Part shown: piece by piece, positions 56,251-64,000 of the stretch
Numbering within the stretch: position 1 is the first letter of the stretch
Layout: every line of letters starts with the position of its first letter
NCBI RefSeq assembly: GCF_000521505.1
Contig: NZ_CP003915.1
Location: 2,728,001-2,792,000 of the forward strand
DNA from: Advenella mimigardefordensis DPN7
Lineage (GTDB): Bacteria > Pseudomonadota > Gammaproteobacteria > Burkholderiales > Burkholderiaceae_B
DNA length: 64,000 nt
Direction of reading: 5' to 3'
Notes under the pieces: generated by a model
Seen by the model: the letters and a program-made list of their open reading frames with translations, nothing else
Told to the model about the DNA's origin: nothing
The model's database searches: none
Program-made: the position numbers and the translations under genes

Positions 56251-59200
56251 GTGTCAAACACTGCCCTCACCCCGCTGCTTTCCGCGCTTAAACCCGGCCA
56301 ACGCTATCGCTATCCGCGTCCGCCGGGCTCGGGGGACGCATGGCTGTCGGCCGAACTGGCCCGGGCCGCCGGCAAACCACTGGTTCTGCTGTGCGCCGAT
56401 CCGCTTCAGGCTCAACGGCTGCATGATGAAGTCACGCTATTTGACCCAACCTTGCGGGTGCGCCAGTTTCCGGACTGGGAAACACTGCCCTACGATGGTT
56501 TTTCGCCGCACCAGGATCTGATTTCCCAAAGGCTCAAAACGCTGTCCGCACTTATGCAGGGCAAAGTCGATGTACTTACCGTACCGGTCACCACCGCCCT
56601 GTATCGCCTGGCACCAACCGCCTTTCTGGCAGCCTATTCCTTTTCTTTCAAAAAAGGCGACAAACTCGACGAAGCAGCCCTGCGTGACCAGTTGATGCTG
56701 GCCAATTACGCCCACGTCTCGCAGGTTGCCGCGCCCGGCGAATTCTGCATTCGCGGGGGCCTGATCGATTTATTTCCAATGGGTTCGGTACTACCCTATC
56801 GCATCGACCTGTTCGACGATGAAATCGAATCCATCCGCAGTTTCGACATGGACACCCAGCGCAGCCTGTATCCGGTGAACGAAGTAGAACTGCTGCCCGG
56901 CCGCGAATTTCCCATGGACGAAACGGCCCGCAATCATTTTCGCTCGCGCTTTCGCGACCTGTTCGAAGGCGATCCCTCGCGCGCCACCCCCTACAAGGAT
57001 ATGGGCAACGGCATCGCCTTTGCCGGCATCGAATATTACCTGCCGCTGTTCTTTGACGATACGGCGACGCTGTTCGACTATCTGCGCCCGGAAACCATCA
57101 CGATTACTGTCGGTGCAATCGAAGAGGCCATCGCCCAGTTCCACGACGACACGCAAAGCCGCTACCGGTTTCTCAAAAGCGACCGCGAACGCCCTGTACT
57201 GGCACCGGAGCACCTGTTTCTTTCTGAAGAACAGTTTTTTGTTCATCTGAAATCCTTTGCCCGTCTGCATCTGGATGAAAGTGCTGCCAATACGGAATTT
57301 GCGCCAGCCCCCGATATCGCCGTTCTCCGACGCAGTGATGACCCATTTGCACGCCTGCGCACCTGGCTTGAAAGCGGCCGGCAGCGCCTGCTGCTCTGCG
57401 CCGATTCTGCCGGCCGTCGTGAAACGCTGCTGCAGTTGCTGCGTGAACAGCAGCTGGAGCCCAGCGCCGCCTTCGATAGCGTCCAGGACTTTGTCGCTTC
57501 CGATATCGATTTCGGCATTGCCATTGCCCCGGTGAACACCGGCTTTATCATTCGAGATAAGCAACTGTGCCTGGTTACCGAAAATGACCTGTATCCCGGG
57601 TCGGCATCGGTCGCCCAGCGTCGCCGCAAAAAGCAGGAACGCAGCAGCGATGTAGACGCCATGGTGCGCGACCTCTCGGAACTGCGCGAGGGCGATCCGG
57701 TTGTGCACATGCAGTACGGCATCGGTCGCTATCATGGCCTGGTCACCATGGATCTGGGTGAAGGCGATATCGAGTTATTGCATCTGCAATACTCAGGCAA
57801 TAGCACGCTCTATGTTCCGGTCTCGCAACTGCATGTGATCTCGCGTTATAGCGGCGCTGATCCTGAGCATGCGCCATTGCATCAACTGGGATCCGGTCAA
57901 TGGGACAAGGCTCGCAAAAAAGCGGCCAAGCAAATCCGCGATGCAGCCGCTGAGCTGCTGGCCCTTTATGCATTGCGCGCCGCACGTGAAGGCTTTTCCT
58001 TCAAGCTGCCCTTTTCCGACTATCAAACCTTTGTTGAAGGCTTTGGCTTTGAAGAAACCGCCGACCAGCAGGCAGCCATTGATGCCGTGATCGGCGACAT
58101 GACTTCGGGCAAGCCGATGGACCGCCTGGTTTGCGGCGATGTGGGTTTCGGCAAAACCGAAGTGGCTCTGCGCGCGGCCTTTTTATGCGTCGCCAACGGC
58201 AAGCAGGTGGCCCTGCTCTGCCCCACAACCCTGCTGGCCGAACAGCACGCCCAGACCTTCGCCGATCGCTTTGCCGACTGGCCAGTGCGGGTAGCCGAAC
58301 TGTCGCGCTTTCGCAGCTCAAAAGAAGTAAAAACGGCGCTGGAAGGACTGGAAGCCGGCACGGTTGATATTGTCATCGGCACCCACAAACTGCTGGGCAA
58401 GGAAGTCAAATTCAAACGCCTGGGCCTGGTTATTATCGACGAAGAACACCGTTTTGGCGTACGTCAGAAAGAAGCCCTCAAGGCCCTGCGCTCAGAAGTG
58501 GATATTCTGACCCTCACCGCTACCCCCATTCCACGGACGCTGGGCATGTCGCTGGAAGGCATCCGCGATTTTTCCGTGATCGCCACCGCACCGCAAAAGC
58601 GTCTGGCCATCAAAACCTTCGTAAGGCGCGAAGACGGCAGTACGATCCGCGAAGCGGCGCTGCGTGAACTCAAGCGCGGCGGCCAGGTTTATTTCCTGCA
58701 CAACGAAGTAGAAACCATCCAGAATCGGCGGGCGCGGCTGGAAGAACTGTTGCCCGAAGCCCGCATTGCCGTGGCTCACGGACAAATGCCCGAACGCGAA
58801 CTGGAAGAGATCATGAAAGGTTTCTATCAGCAGCGCTTTAATATTCTGCTGTGCACCACGATTATCGAAACCGGAATCGACGTACCCAGCGCCAATACCA
58901 TTATCATCCATCGTGCAGATCGACTGGGCCTGGCGCAATTGCACCAATTGCGCGGGCGCGTCGGCCGTTCGCACCATCAGGCCTACGCCTACCTGCTAAC
59001 CCCCGGGGAAGACGCCATTACCAGCAACGCCAAAAAGCGGCTGGAGGCGATCCAGTCCATGGAAGAACTCGGCTCGGGCTTTTTCCTGGCCATGCACGAT
59101 CTGGAAATCCGCGGTACCGGCGAGGTGCTGGGCGAATCGCAATCGGGTAACATCAACGAGATCGGCTTCACGATGTACACCGATCTGCTCAATGAGGCAG

Positions 59201-59688
59201 TGCGGGCACTCAAGGCCGGCGAAGAGCCTGATCTGGAAACGCCGTTCAATTCCGTATGTGAAGTCAAACTGCACACCTCTGCCCTGCTGCCAGCCGACTA
59301 CTGCACCGACATTCATGCCCGCCTGTCCCTGTACAAGCAACTGGCCCATGCCAAGACCGAAGATGATCTGCTGGCCATCCAGGAAGAGCTCACCGATCGC
59401 TTTGGCAAAATGCCGGACCCTGCACGCATGCTGATTGCCACACACCGCCTGCGCATTCTGGCTGAAGCATTGGGTATTATCAAGGTGGATATCAGCGACG
59501 AACAGGCGCTGCTGGTATTCGGTCCCAAGACCACTGCCGACCCGCTCAAAATGATCGAGCTGGTACAAAAGCAAAAGCACATCCGCTTTTCAGGGGCGGA
59601 TAAACTACGCATTGAATTGAGTAAAATGCCCGACATCAGTCGCCGCATTGATACCATTCGCCTGCTGCTCAAAACACTGGCGGCCTGA
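56251..59688 (+). CDS. mfd: Transcription-repair coupling factor
   Basis: Mfd removes RNA polymerase stalled at DNA damage and recruits UvrA. The 1145-residue protein has the UvrB-homology region (1 to about 350), the RNA-polymerase-interacting CarD-like domain (about 470-540, GDPVVHMQYGIGRYHG), the helicase motor with Walker A GDVGFGKTE and motif II DEEHRFG, and the TRG segment and C-terminal domain. The start is GTG at 56251; the ribosome binding site is weak. It is divergent from ispD, with about 240 bp between. Confidence 0.97.
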   Translation: MSNTALTPLLSALKPGQRYRYPRPPGSGDAWLSAELARAAGKPLVLLCADPLQAQRLHDEVTLFDPTLRVRQFPDWETLPYDGFSPHQDLISQRLKTLSALMQGKVDVLTVPVTTALYRLAPTAFLAAYSFSFKKGDKLDEAALRDQLMLANYAHVSQVAAPGEFCIRGGLIDLFPMGSVLPYRIDLFDDEIESIRSFDMDTQRSLYPVNEVELLPGREFPMDETARNHFRSRFRDLFEGDPSRATPYKDMGNGIAFAGIEYYLPLFFDDTATLFDYLRPETITITVGAIEEAIAQFHDDTQSRYRFLKSDRERPVLAPEHLFLSEEQFFVHLKSFARLHLDESAANTEFAPAPDIAVLRRSDDPFARLRTWLESGRQRLLLCADSAGRRETLLQLLREQQLEPSAAFDSVQDFVASDIDFGIAIAPVNTGFIIRDKQLCLVTENDLYPGSASVAQRRRKKQERSSDVDAMVRDLSELREGDPVVHMQYGIGRYHGLVTMDLGEGDIELLHLQYSGNSTLYVPVSQLHVISRYSGADPEHAPLHQLGSGQWDKARKKAAKQIRDAAAELLALYALRAAREGFSFKLPFSDYQTFVEGFGFEETADQQAAIDAVIGDMTSGKPMDRLVCGDVGFGKTEVALRAAFLCVANGKQVALLCPTTLLAEQHAQTFADRFADWPVRVAELSRFRSSKEVKTALEGLEAGTVDIVIGTHKLLGKEVKFKRLGLVIIDEEHRFGVRQKEALKALRSEVDILTLTATPIPRTLGMSLEGIRDFSVIATAPQKRLAIKTFVRREDGSTIREAALRELKRGGQVYFLHNEVETIQNRRARLEELLPEARIAVAHGQMPERELEEIMKGFYQQRFNILLCTTIIETGIDVPSANTIIIHRADRLGLAQLHQLRGRVGRSHHQAYAYLLTPGEDAITSNAKKRLEAIQSMEELGSGFFLAMHDLEIRGTGEVLGESQSGNINEIGFTMYTDLLNEAVRALKAGEEPDLETPFNSVCEVKLHTSALLPADYCTDIHARLSLYKQLAHAKTEDDLLAIQEELTDRFGKMPDPARMLIATHRLRILAEALGIIKVDISDEQALLVFGPKTTADPLKMIELVQKQKHIRFSGADKLRIELSKMPDISRRIDTIRLLLKTLAA

Positions 59689-59715
59689 CTATTCTTTATC
59701 CGGATTTTTCATCAT

Positions 59716-60591
59716 ATGCATCTCGTCCTCCAAGCCCCCGGCATTCGCCATGACCTGATTGAACAGGCTGCTGCGCTGGTCAGCGCCAATCGCATTACCC
59801 CTCTGAACGCCTGCGCCATGCGGCTGGAAGACATAGACGTTGACGCCCTGGCCGAATTGCAAACCTGGGCAAAAGCAAAACACATTGACGCGGCATCGCT
59901 TGACGTTATCCGTCCATTGACCGACATGAAAGTGCTGGCCATGGATATGGATTCAACCCTGATCAATATTGAATGTATTGATGAAATTGCCGATATGGTA
60001 GGAAAAAAGGCGGAAGTTTCTGCCATCACGGAAGCGGCCATGCGCGGTGAGATTACCGATTTCAGCGAAAGCCTGCGGCGACGCGTCGCCCTGCTCAAAG
60101 GCGTAGCCGAAGCAGATCTGCAACGCGTCTACAATGAACGCCTGCAACTGAATGCGGGTGCCGAGAAACTCATCGGCGCCATGAAGGCCGCGGGTGTCCA
60201 CGTGATGGTGGTGTCCGGCGGCTTCACCTTCTTCACCGAAAAACTGCGCGCGCGTCTGGGACTGGACAGTACTCACGCAAACGTCTTGCAGGTCAATAAC
60301 GGCAAACTGACCGGGCAGGTAGAAGGCGACATCGTCGATGGCCAGAAAAAAGCCGAGCATCTGCAGGCGCTTGCCCGGTCGCTCAACGCCACACCCGAAC
60401 AATGTATCGCGGTGGGGGACGGCTCCAACGACCTGACCATGCTCAGCCATGCTGGCTACTCCGTCGCCTATCGCGGCAAACCGGTATTGCAGCAGGCTGC
60501 GGCATTCCGCATCAACAACGCCGGACTGGATGCCATTCTGAACTGGTTCGACAGCAAAGACGCCATACAGGCATCGCGACATCGACAGTAA
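59716..60591 (+). CDS. serB: Phosphoserine phosphatase
   Basis: SerB completes serine synthesis by removing phosphate from phosphoserine. The 291-residue HAD enzyme has the DMDSTLI motif with nucleophile Asp77 and acid Asp79, the VVSGGFTFF motif and GDGSNDLTML. The first 65 residues form a regulatory domain as in other SerB proteins. It starts 27 bases after mfd. Confidence 0.95.
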   Translation: MHLVLQAPGIRHDLIEQAAALVSANRITPLNACAMRLEDIDVDALAELQTWAKAKHIDAASLDVIRPLTDMKVLAMDMDSTLINIECIDEIADMVGKKAEVSAITEAAMRGEITDFSESLRRRVALLKGVAEADLQRVYNERLQLNAGAEKLIGAMKAAGVHVMVVSGGFTFFTEKLRARLGLDSTHANVLQVNNGKLTGQVEGDIVDGQKKAEHLQALARSLNATPEQCIAVGDGSNDLTMLSHAGYSVAYRGKPVLQQAAAFRINNAGLDAILNWFDSKDAIQASRHRQ

Positions 60592-60669
60592 ACGTCCTGA
60601 AGCCGCGACCGTCCGGGCAGCCACTGTTCCCGGTACGACGTGATGGCAGGCAAACACAAGGCGCACATC

Positions 60670-61020
60670 ATGAAAGTTAAACGTATTGTTGCCAATATCC
60701 ATACTGAAAATATCGCTGCAGCCAAAGCGTTTTATCAGGACGTCCTGGGCATGGACTTGCTGATGGACCATGGCTGGCTGGCCACGTATGGTTCGAACCA
60801 GACCATGCAGACCCAATTGAGCATCGCCAGCGAAGGGGGAGCCGGCACACCCGTGCCTGATCTGTCTATTGAAGTAGATGATCTGGACGAGGCCCTGCAA
60901 CGCTGCACTGCGGCTGCCATCACACCAGAATATGGGCCGGTGTCCGAGCCCTGGGGCGTACGCCGTTTTTTTGTGAGAGACCCATTTGGTCGACTGATCA
61001 ACATACTGGTTCATCTCTAA
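60670..61020 (+). CDS. VOC-family (glyoxalase/bleomycin-resistance fold) protein
   Basis: A 116-residue single VOC domain: VANIHTENIAAAKAFYQDVLGMDLLMDHG at the start and a metal-site-like RRFFVRDPFGRLINIL at the end. Such proteins include lyases, dioxygenases and antibiotic-binding proteins; the function cannot be assigned. The ATG at 60670 fits the family; a start at 60640 would be ten residues longer. It follows serB by 78 bases. Confidence 0.8.
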   Translation: MKVKRIVANIHTENIAAAKAFYQDVLGMDLLMDHGWLATYGSNQTMQTQLSIASEGGAGTPVPDLSIEVDDLDEALQRCTAAAITPEYGPVSEPWGVRRFFVRDPFGRLINILVHL

Positions 61021-61028
61021 GGTGACAA

Positions 61029-61049
61029 GCAGGTATAAAATAAGCCTGC
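61029..61049 (+). promoter_or_regulatory. Candidate promoter with dyad before the DUF294 gene
   Basis: A TATAAA box (61034-61039) lies between GCAGG (61029-61033) and CCTGC (61045-61049). A weak -35 (TTCATC) lies about 18 bp upstream, inside the VOC gene. The dyad around the -10 box could be an operator or form a hairpin. Confidence 0.35.
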
Positions 61050-61116
61050 AAACACCCTAACCGTGAAGGGATCGGCTACTGCCCAACAGAAGACAATCCA
61101 CTGCCGGGGAGACATC

Positions 61117-63003
61117 ATGCAGTTGAATCAGGCCACCGTTGAACATCTGAAACGCTTTCCACCTTTTCAGAACATGCAGCAGCACGTACTGGAAGCACTG
61201 GCGAGCCGCTTGACCATCAATTACTTTGCCACGGGCGAGACAATCATCCCCGCCAATGCACCACCGCCAGATACGTTCTATATCGTCAAACAGGGCATTG
61301 TGCAAACGGAGCAACTGGCCAGCTCGGCCCGTCAGTATCGCGACACCTTTGAACTGCATGAAGGCGAATGCTTTCCCCTGGGCGCCATCCTGGCCAGCCG
61401 CTCGCCCGGCAGTCAGTTCGTTGCCGCCACCGATACCTTTGTCTATGAACTGAGTCTGGCAGGCTTTCAGCAACTGCGCGCCGAATCACCGGTTTTCCGC
61501 GACTATTGCGAACAGCGCACTGCCTTGCTGCTGGAATACTCCAAGCAGATTATCCAGGCGCAATACAGCCGCAGCAGTACTGAACAGCCGGCACTCACCA
61601 TGCCTCTGCAACAACTGATTCGCAGGGAACCTGTTACCTGCCCGGCCAGCCTGCCGCTGCGCCACGTGCTGCGGCATATGAAGGAACAGCAGGTCGGCTC
61701 CATCATTGCCGTTGACGAGAATGAACAGGTAGTGGGCATTTTTACGCTTCAGGACTTGCTGACCCGGGTCGCGCTGCCGCAGGCCGATCTGGATGCGCCC
61801 TTTGCCCGCTACATGACGACCGATCCTGTTTCACTGCCCCCGGGCGCACCCGCCTCCGAGGCGGCGCTCATCATGGCCCGACGCGGTTTCAGACATATCG
61901 TGGTCGCCGACAGCGACTCCGGTAAATTGCGCGGTATGGTGTCGGAAAAAGATTTGTTCTCTTTGCAACGCATCAGTTTGCGACAGATCAACCTGCGGCT
62001 GCAGGCCGCACAGTCGGTTCAGGATGTGGCAGCCTGCAGCGAGGATATTCGCAAGCTGGGCGACAATATGATGGCCCAGGGCATTGCGGTTGAGCAGATC
62101 ACCCAGATTATTTCGGCACTGAATGACGTCACTCTCTGCCAGTTGTCACGCCTGATCCGTGAGCATCATCCTCAGGTGAAACAAGTGGACTATTGCTGGC
62201 TGGCTTTGGGTTCTGAAGGTCGCATGGAACAAACCCTTTATACAGACCAGGATAACGGCATTATTTTTCAAACCACTGGCACACAGGACACACAAGCGAT
62301 AAGAGAAGTGCTGCTGGCGTTTGCACATGAAGTCAATCTGGCCCTGGATACCTGCGGCTTTCCGCTATGTAAAGGCAATATCATGGCTTCCAATCCGCAA
62401 TGGTGCCTGAGTACCGATGAGTGGCGTCATCGCTTCAGCGCCTGGGTCAACAGCCCGGATCCAATGGCCATCATGCATTCAACGATCTTCTTTGACTTCC
62501 GGGCGCTGGACGGCAATATGGAACTGGCTTCAGCTCTCCGCCGGTGGCTCAATCAAATTGTGCAGCAGCATCCTGTTTTTCTGCGGTTTCTCACTCAAAA
62601 CGCCATCTCACGCAAGCCGCCACTGGGGCTATTCCGGGATTTTGTCACCAGCCAGGACAACACCCTGGACCTGAAAACCCAGGCCGCCGTCCTGTTTGTA
62701 GACGTAGCGCGGATACTGGCGCTACAGGCAGGTAGCCCTCACACCAGCACCGTCCAGCGACTGAAGCAAGCCGGACCGGCTGCAGGCCTGCGCCAGGAAC
62801 AGGCTGATGCCTACGCGGAAGCATTTCTGTATATCCAGTTATTACGCATGCAATTGCATCATCAGTCAGCAGCCAGCCATTCCCCGTATACCAATCAGAT
62901 CAACCCGGCGACCCTGAACGCACTCGACAATCGTATCCTGCGTGAAGCCTTTCGGCTGGCCAAGTCGCTGCAAAGCATGCTCGCGGTGAAGTATGCCCTT
63001 TAA
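61117..63003 (+). CDS. cNMP-binding/CBS-domain/DUF294 nucleotidyltransferase
   Basis: A 628-residue signalling protein. Residues 1 to about 145 resemble a cyclic-nucleotide-binding domain, about 155-285 are two CBS motifs (PLRHVLRHMKEQQVGSIIAV and ASEAALIMARRGFRHIVV), and from about 300 a DUF294 nucleotidyltransferase domain contains LGSEGRMEQTLYTDQDNG, a pattern related to GlnD. The role is unknown; it may sense adenine nucleotides. In other proteobacteria such genes lie beside acetate or sodium:solute symporters and a DnaQ-like exonuclease. The ATG at 61117 has GGGGAG upstream; a GTG at 61063 is less likely. Confidence 0.87.
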   Translation: MQLNQATVEHLKRFPPFQNMQQHVLEALASRLTINYFATGETIIPANAPPPDTFYIVKQGIVQTEQLASSARQYRDTFELHEGECFPLGAILASRSPGSQFVAATDTFVYELSLAGFQQLRAESPVFRDYCEQRTALLLEYSKQIIQAQYSRSSTEQPALTMPLQQLIRREPVTCPASLPLRHVLRHMKEQQVGSIIAVDENEQVVGIFTLQDLLTRVALPQADLDAPFARYMTTDPVSLPPGAPASEAALIMARRGFRHIVVADSDSGKLRGMVSEKDLFSLQRISLRQINLRLQAAQSVQDVAACSEDIRKLGDNMMAQGIAVEQITQIISALNDVTLCQLSRLIREHHPQVKQVDYCWLALGSEGRMEQTLYTDQDNGIIFQTTGTQDTQAIREVLLAFAHEVNLALDTCGFPLCKGNIMASNPQWCLSTDEWRHRFSAWVNSPDPMAIMHSTIFFDFRALDGNMELASALRRWLNQIVQQHPVFLRFLTQNAISRKPPLGLFRDFVTSQDNTLDLKTQAAVLFVDVARILALQAGSPHTSTVQRLKQAGPAAGLRQEQADAYAEAFLYIQLLRMQLHHQSAASHSPYTNQINPATLNALDNRILREAFRLAKSLQSMLAVKYAL

Positions 63004-63721
63004 CAAGATGATCAATGCGCTGACGCGTTTTCTGCGCCAATCCCCTGCTCACCCGCGTGCGGCCTCCTTGCAGAAAAGGTTTGAAGCCTGGCGCGCCTTG
63101 CCGGCAGCGAACAGCAGGCAAACCGTAAGGGACAGCCGAATCGTCGTTCTGGATGTGGAAACCAGCGGCCTTAATCTGAGGAAAGATCGCTTAATAGCGA
63201 TTGGTGCCGTAGCCATTGTGCAAGGCCGGATCATGCTGAACGACACTTTTGATATCGTGCTGCGACAGGAACAGGTCAGCAGTAAAAGCAATATTCTTAT
63301 CCACGGTATTGCAGGTGGGAAACAGCGCAGCGGCACCGAGCCGGCCGATGCCCTGATGCAGTTTCTGGAGTACATCGGCCCCGACCCGCTACTGGCCTTT
63401 CACGTTGCCTTTGACCAGACCATGCTGGAGAAAAGCATGAAAACCTGGCTACAGACTGATCTGCGCAAACGCCCCTGGATAGATCTGGCCTATCTGGCGC
63501 CTGCACTGTATCGGGAACAGGCGCTGAGCCACAGGACCCTGGATGACTGGATGCAGCTGTTTCACATACACAATCAACGACGCCACGACGCCGTGGCCGA
63601 CGCGCTGGCCACTGCCGAGCTATTTCTGTGTCTGAATAAAAAATGCGAACAGCTGGGCAAGTACACACTGGATAGCCTCTATACTGCCGAAAGACAGTAC
63701 CGGACGCTTATTGCACAATAA
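62993..63721 (+). CDS. 3'-5' exonuclease, DnaQ-like (DEDDh)
   Basis: A 242-residue exonuclease related to the DNA polymerase III epsilon subunit. The ExoI motif is VVLDVETSGL (about residues 51-60), ExoII includes AFHVAFDQTML and ExoIII RRHDAVADALAT with the catalytic His. It overlaps the preceding gene by 11 bases, so the two are translationally coupled, and this pairing is seen in other bacteria. True dnaQ has a C-terminal polymerase-binding part that is missing here; substrate and role are unknown. Confidence 0.87.
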   Translation: MPFNKMINALTRFLRQSPAHPRAASLQKRFEAWRALPAANSRQTVRDSRIVVLDVETSGLNLRKDRLIAIGAVAIVQGRIMLNDTFDIVLRQEQVSSKSNILIHGIAGGKQRSGTEPADALMQFLEYIGPDPLLAFHVAFDQTMLEKSMKTWLQTDLRKRPWIDLAYLAPALYREQALSHRTLDDWMQLFHIHNQRRHDAVADALATAELFLCLNKKCEQLGKYTLDSLYTAERQYRTLIAQ

Positions 63722-63803
63722 ACGGGGTTCGGCTTTGAAGGACAAAAAGCACCGCGGACAACAAAATTGAACGGGTACGGTTGTCTTGGTCGACATGCGC
63801 ATG

Positions 63804-63838
63804 AAAAAACCGGCCCGTGTTGCCACTGCCGGTCTTTT
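63804..63838. terminator. Bidirectional terminator at the right edge
   Basis: ACCGGC (63809-63814) pairs with GCCGGT (63828-63833). An A-run precedes it and a T-run follows, so it can serve both the exonuclease gene and the gene coming from the right. Confidence 0.65.
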
Positions 63839-63863
63839 CTGTGCCAATCTGGCCGATTAATAA

Positions 63864-64000
63864 TCAGGCCGATTTATGATGTCGGGCAGGATGCTTCATC
63901 AAATGACGCCACACGAAACCAGGGTAAGCCAACACCACATAAAGACATGCGGCAATCGCGTAAAACTCCCAGTTTTTCACGGCGGGATTAGCGTAGTTGG
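63864..64000 (-). CDS. C-terminal end of a membrane protein (partial)
   Basis: An open frame enters from the right edge on the minus strand and ends with TGA at 63864-63866. The visible 44 residues hold a hydrophobic helix (AIAACLYVVLAYPGFVW) followed by a short basic tail rich in Arg, His and Lys, as at the cytoplasmic end of a transporter. I do not recognise the family. It lies just before a terminator, supporting it as the end of a real gene. Confidence 0.6.
   Translation of the reverse strand, partial: NYANPAVKNWEFYAIAACLYVVLAYPGFVWRHLMKHPARHHKSA

Noticed and set aside
59953..61014. 353-codon minus-strand frame opposite serB and the VOC gene
   Set aside because: Spans two genes with strong family motifs on the other strand and an intergenic gap; no start signal.

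Overview
The window is a stretch of bacterial chromosome with moderate-to-high GC and tightly packed genes. It reads as a betaproteobacterium of the order Burkholderiales, most likely family Alcaligenaceae; Advenella or a close relative is my guess from gene content alone. The clues are the smc-zipA-ligA operon, trpBA-accD linkage, a tripartite-tricarboxylate (Bug) binding protein, an intracellular polyhydroxybutyrate depolymerase, a stand-alone RnfB next to nth, and RelA in the monofunctional form. I see no rRNA, tRNA, CRISPR array, insertion sequence or prophage. Nearly everything is a housekeeping core gene with an intact frame.

Layout. 1-5430 (minus): fatty-acid and phospholipid synthesis operon yceD-rpmF-plsX-fabH-fabD-fabG-acpP, with the first codons of fabF at the left edge. 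5843-7152 (plus): maf/yceF and a tetrapyrrole-methylase-family protein. 7282-11671 (minus): an AmiD-like lipoprotein amidase, the periplasmic methionine-sulfoxide repair pair msrQ-msrP, a HAD phosphatase and rluC. 12225-15449 (plus): rne behind a long leader rich in inverted repeats. 15783-19557 (minus): an accessory-looking catabolic block (Bug protein, DUF2783 protein, FAD monooxygenase, MarR regulator) lying directly downstream of trpB-trpA-accD (19572-22510), followed by relA. 25131-27438: a flavodoxin-fold protein, ridA and pncB. 27554-31833 (plus): fdxA, a ferredoxin-NADP reductase, phaZ, rnfB and nth. 31934-36786 (minus): a branched-chain amino acid ABC transporter operon with LivM and LivG fused. 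37103-39204 (plus): msrB, yciB, bolA and a parvulin foldase. 39438-46140 (minus): smc-zipA-ligA. 46712-50726: lplT, then a TsaB-RimI fusion with a family-4 type uracil-DNA glycosylase. 51108-54547 (plus): an OmpR/EnvZ-type two-component system, then ahpC and ahpD. 54668-56011 (minus): ispD-ispF. 56251-63721 (plus): mfd, serB, a VOC protein, and a cNMP/CBS/DUF294 nucleotidyltransferase overlapping a DEDD exonuclease. A membrane protein tail enters at the right edge on the minus strand.

How the parts fit. The left third makes acyl chains (fab genes, accD further on) and links them to ribosome and RNA metabolism (rpmF, rluC, rne). Redox repair is a recurring theme (MsrPQ, MsrB, AhpCD, RidA, RnfB, ferredoxin and its reductase). 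Genome maintenance is another (Nth, UDG, LigA, SMC, Mfd).

I found no clearly undescribed multi-gene system. The most unusual signals are regulatory and architectural: a good sigma70-type promoter for the monooxygenase with a perfect 14-bp palindrome beside its -35 box, next to a MarR gene 14 nt behind accD; four 14-bp direct repeats with a TTGAC core before the Bug gene; the inverted-repeat cluster upstream of rne; the TsaB-RimI and LivM-LivG fusions; a histone-like Lys/Ala tail on Nth; and a UUCG-loop terminator between ahpC and ahpD. Promoter and operator calls were made by eye and carry low to moderate confidence.
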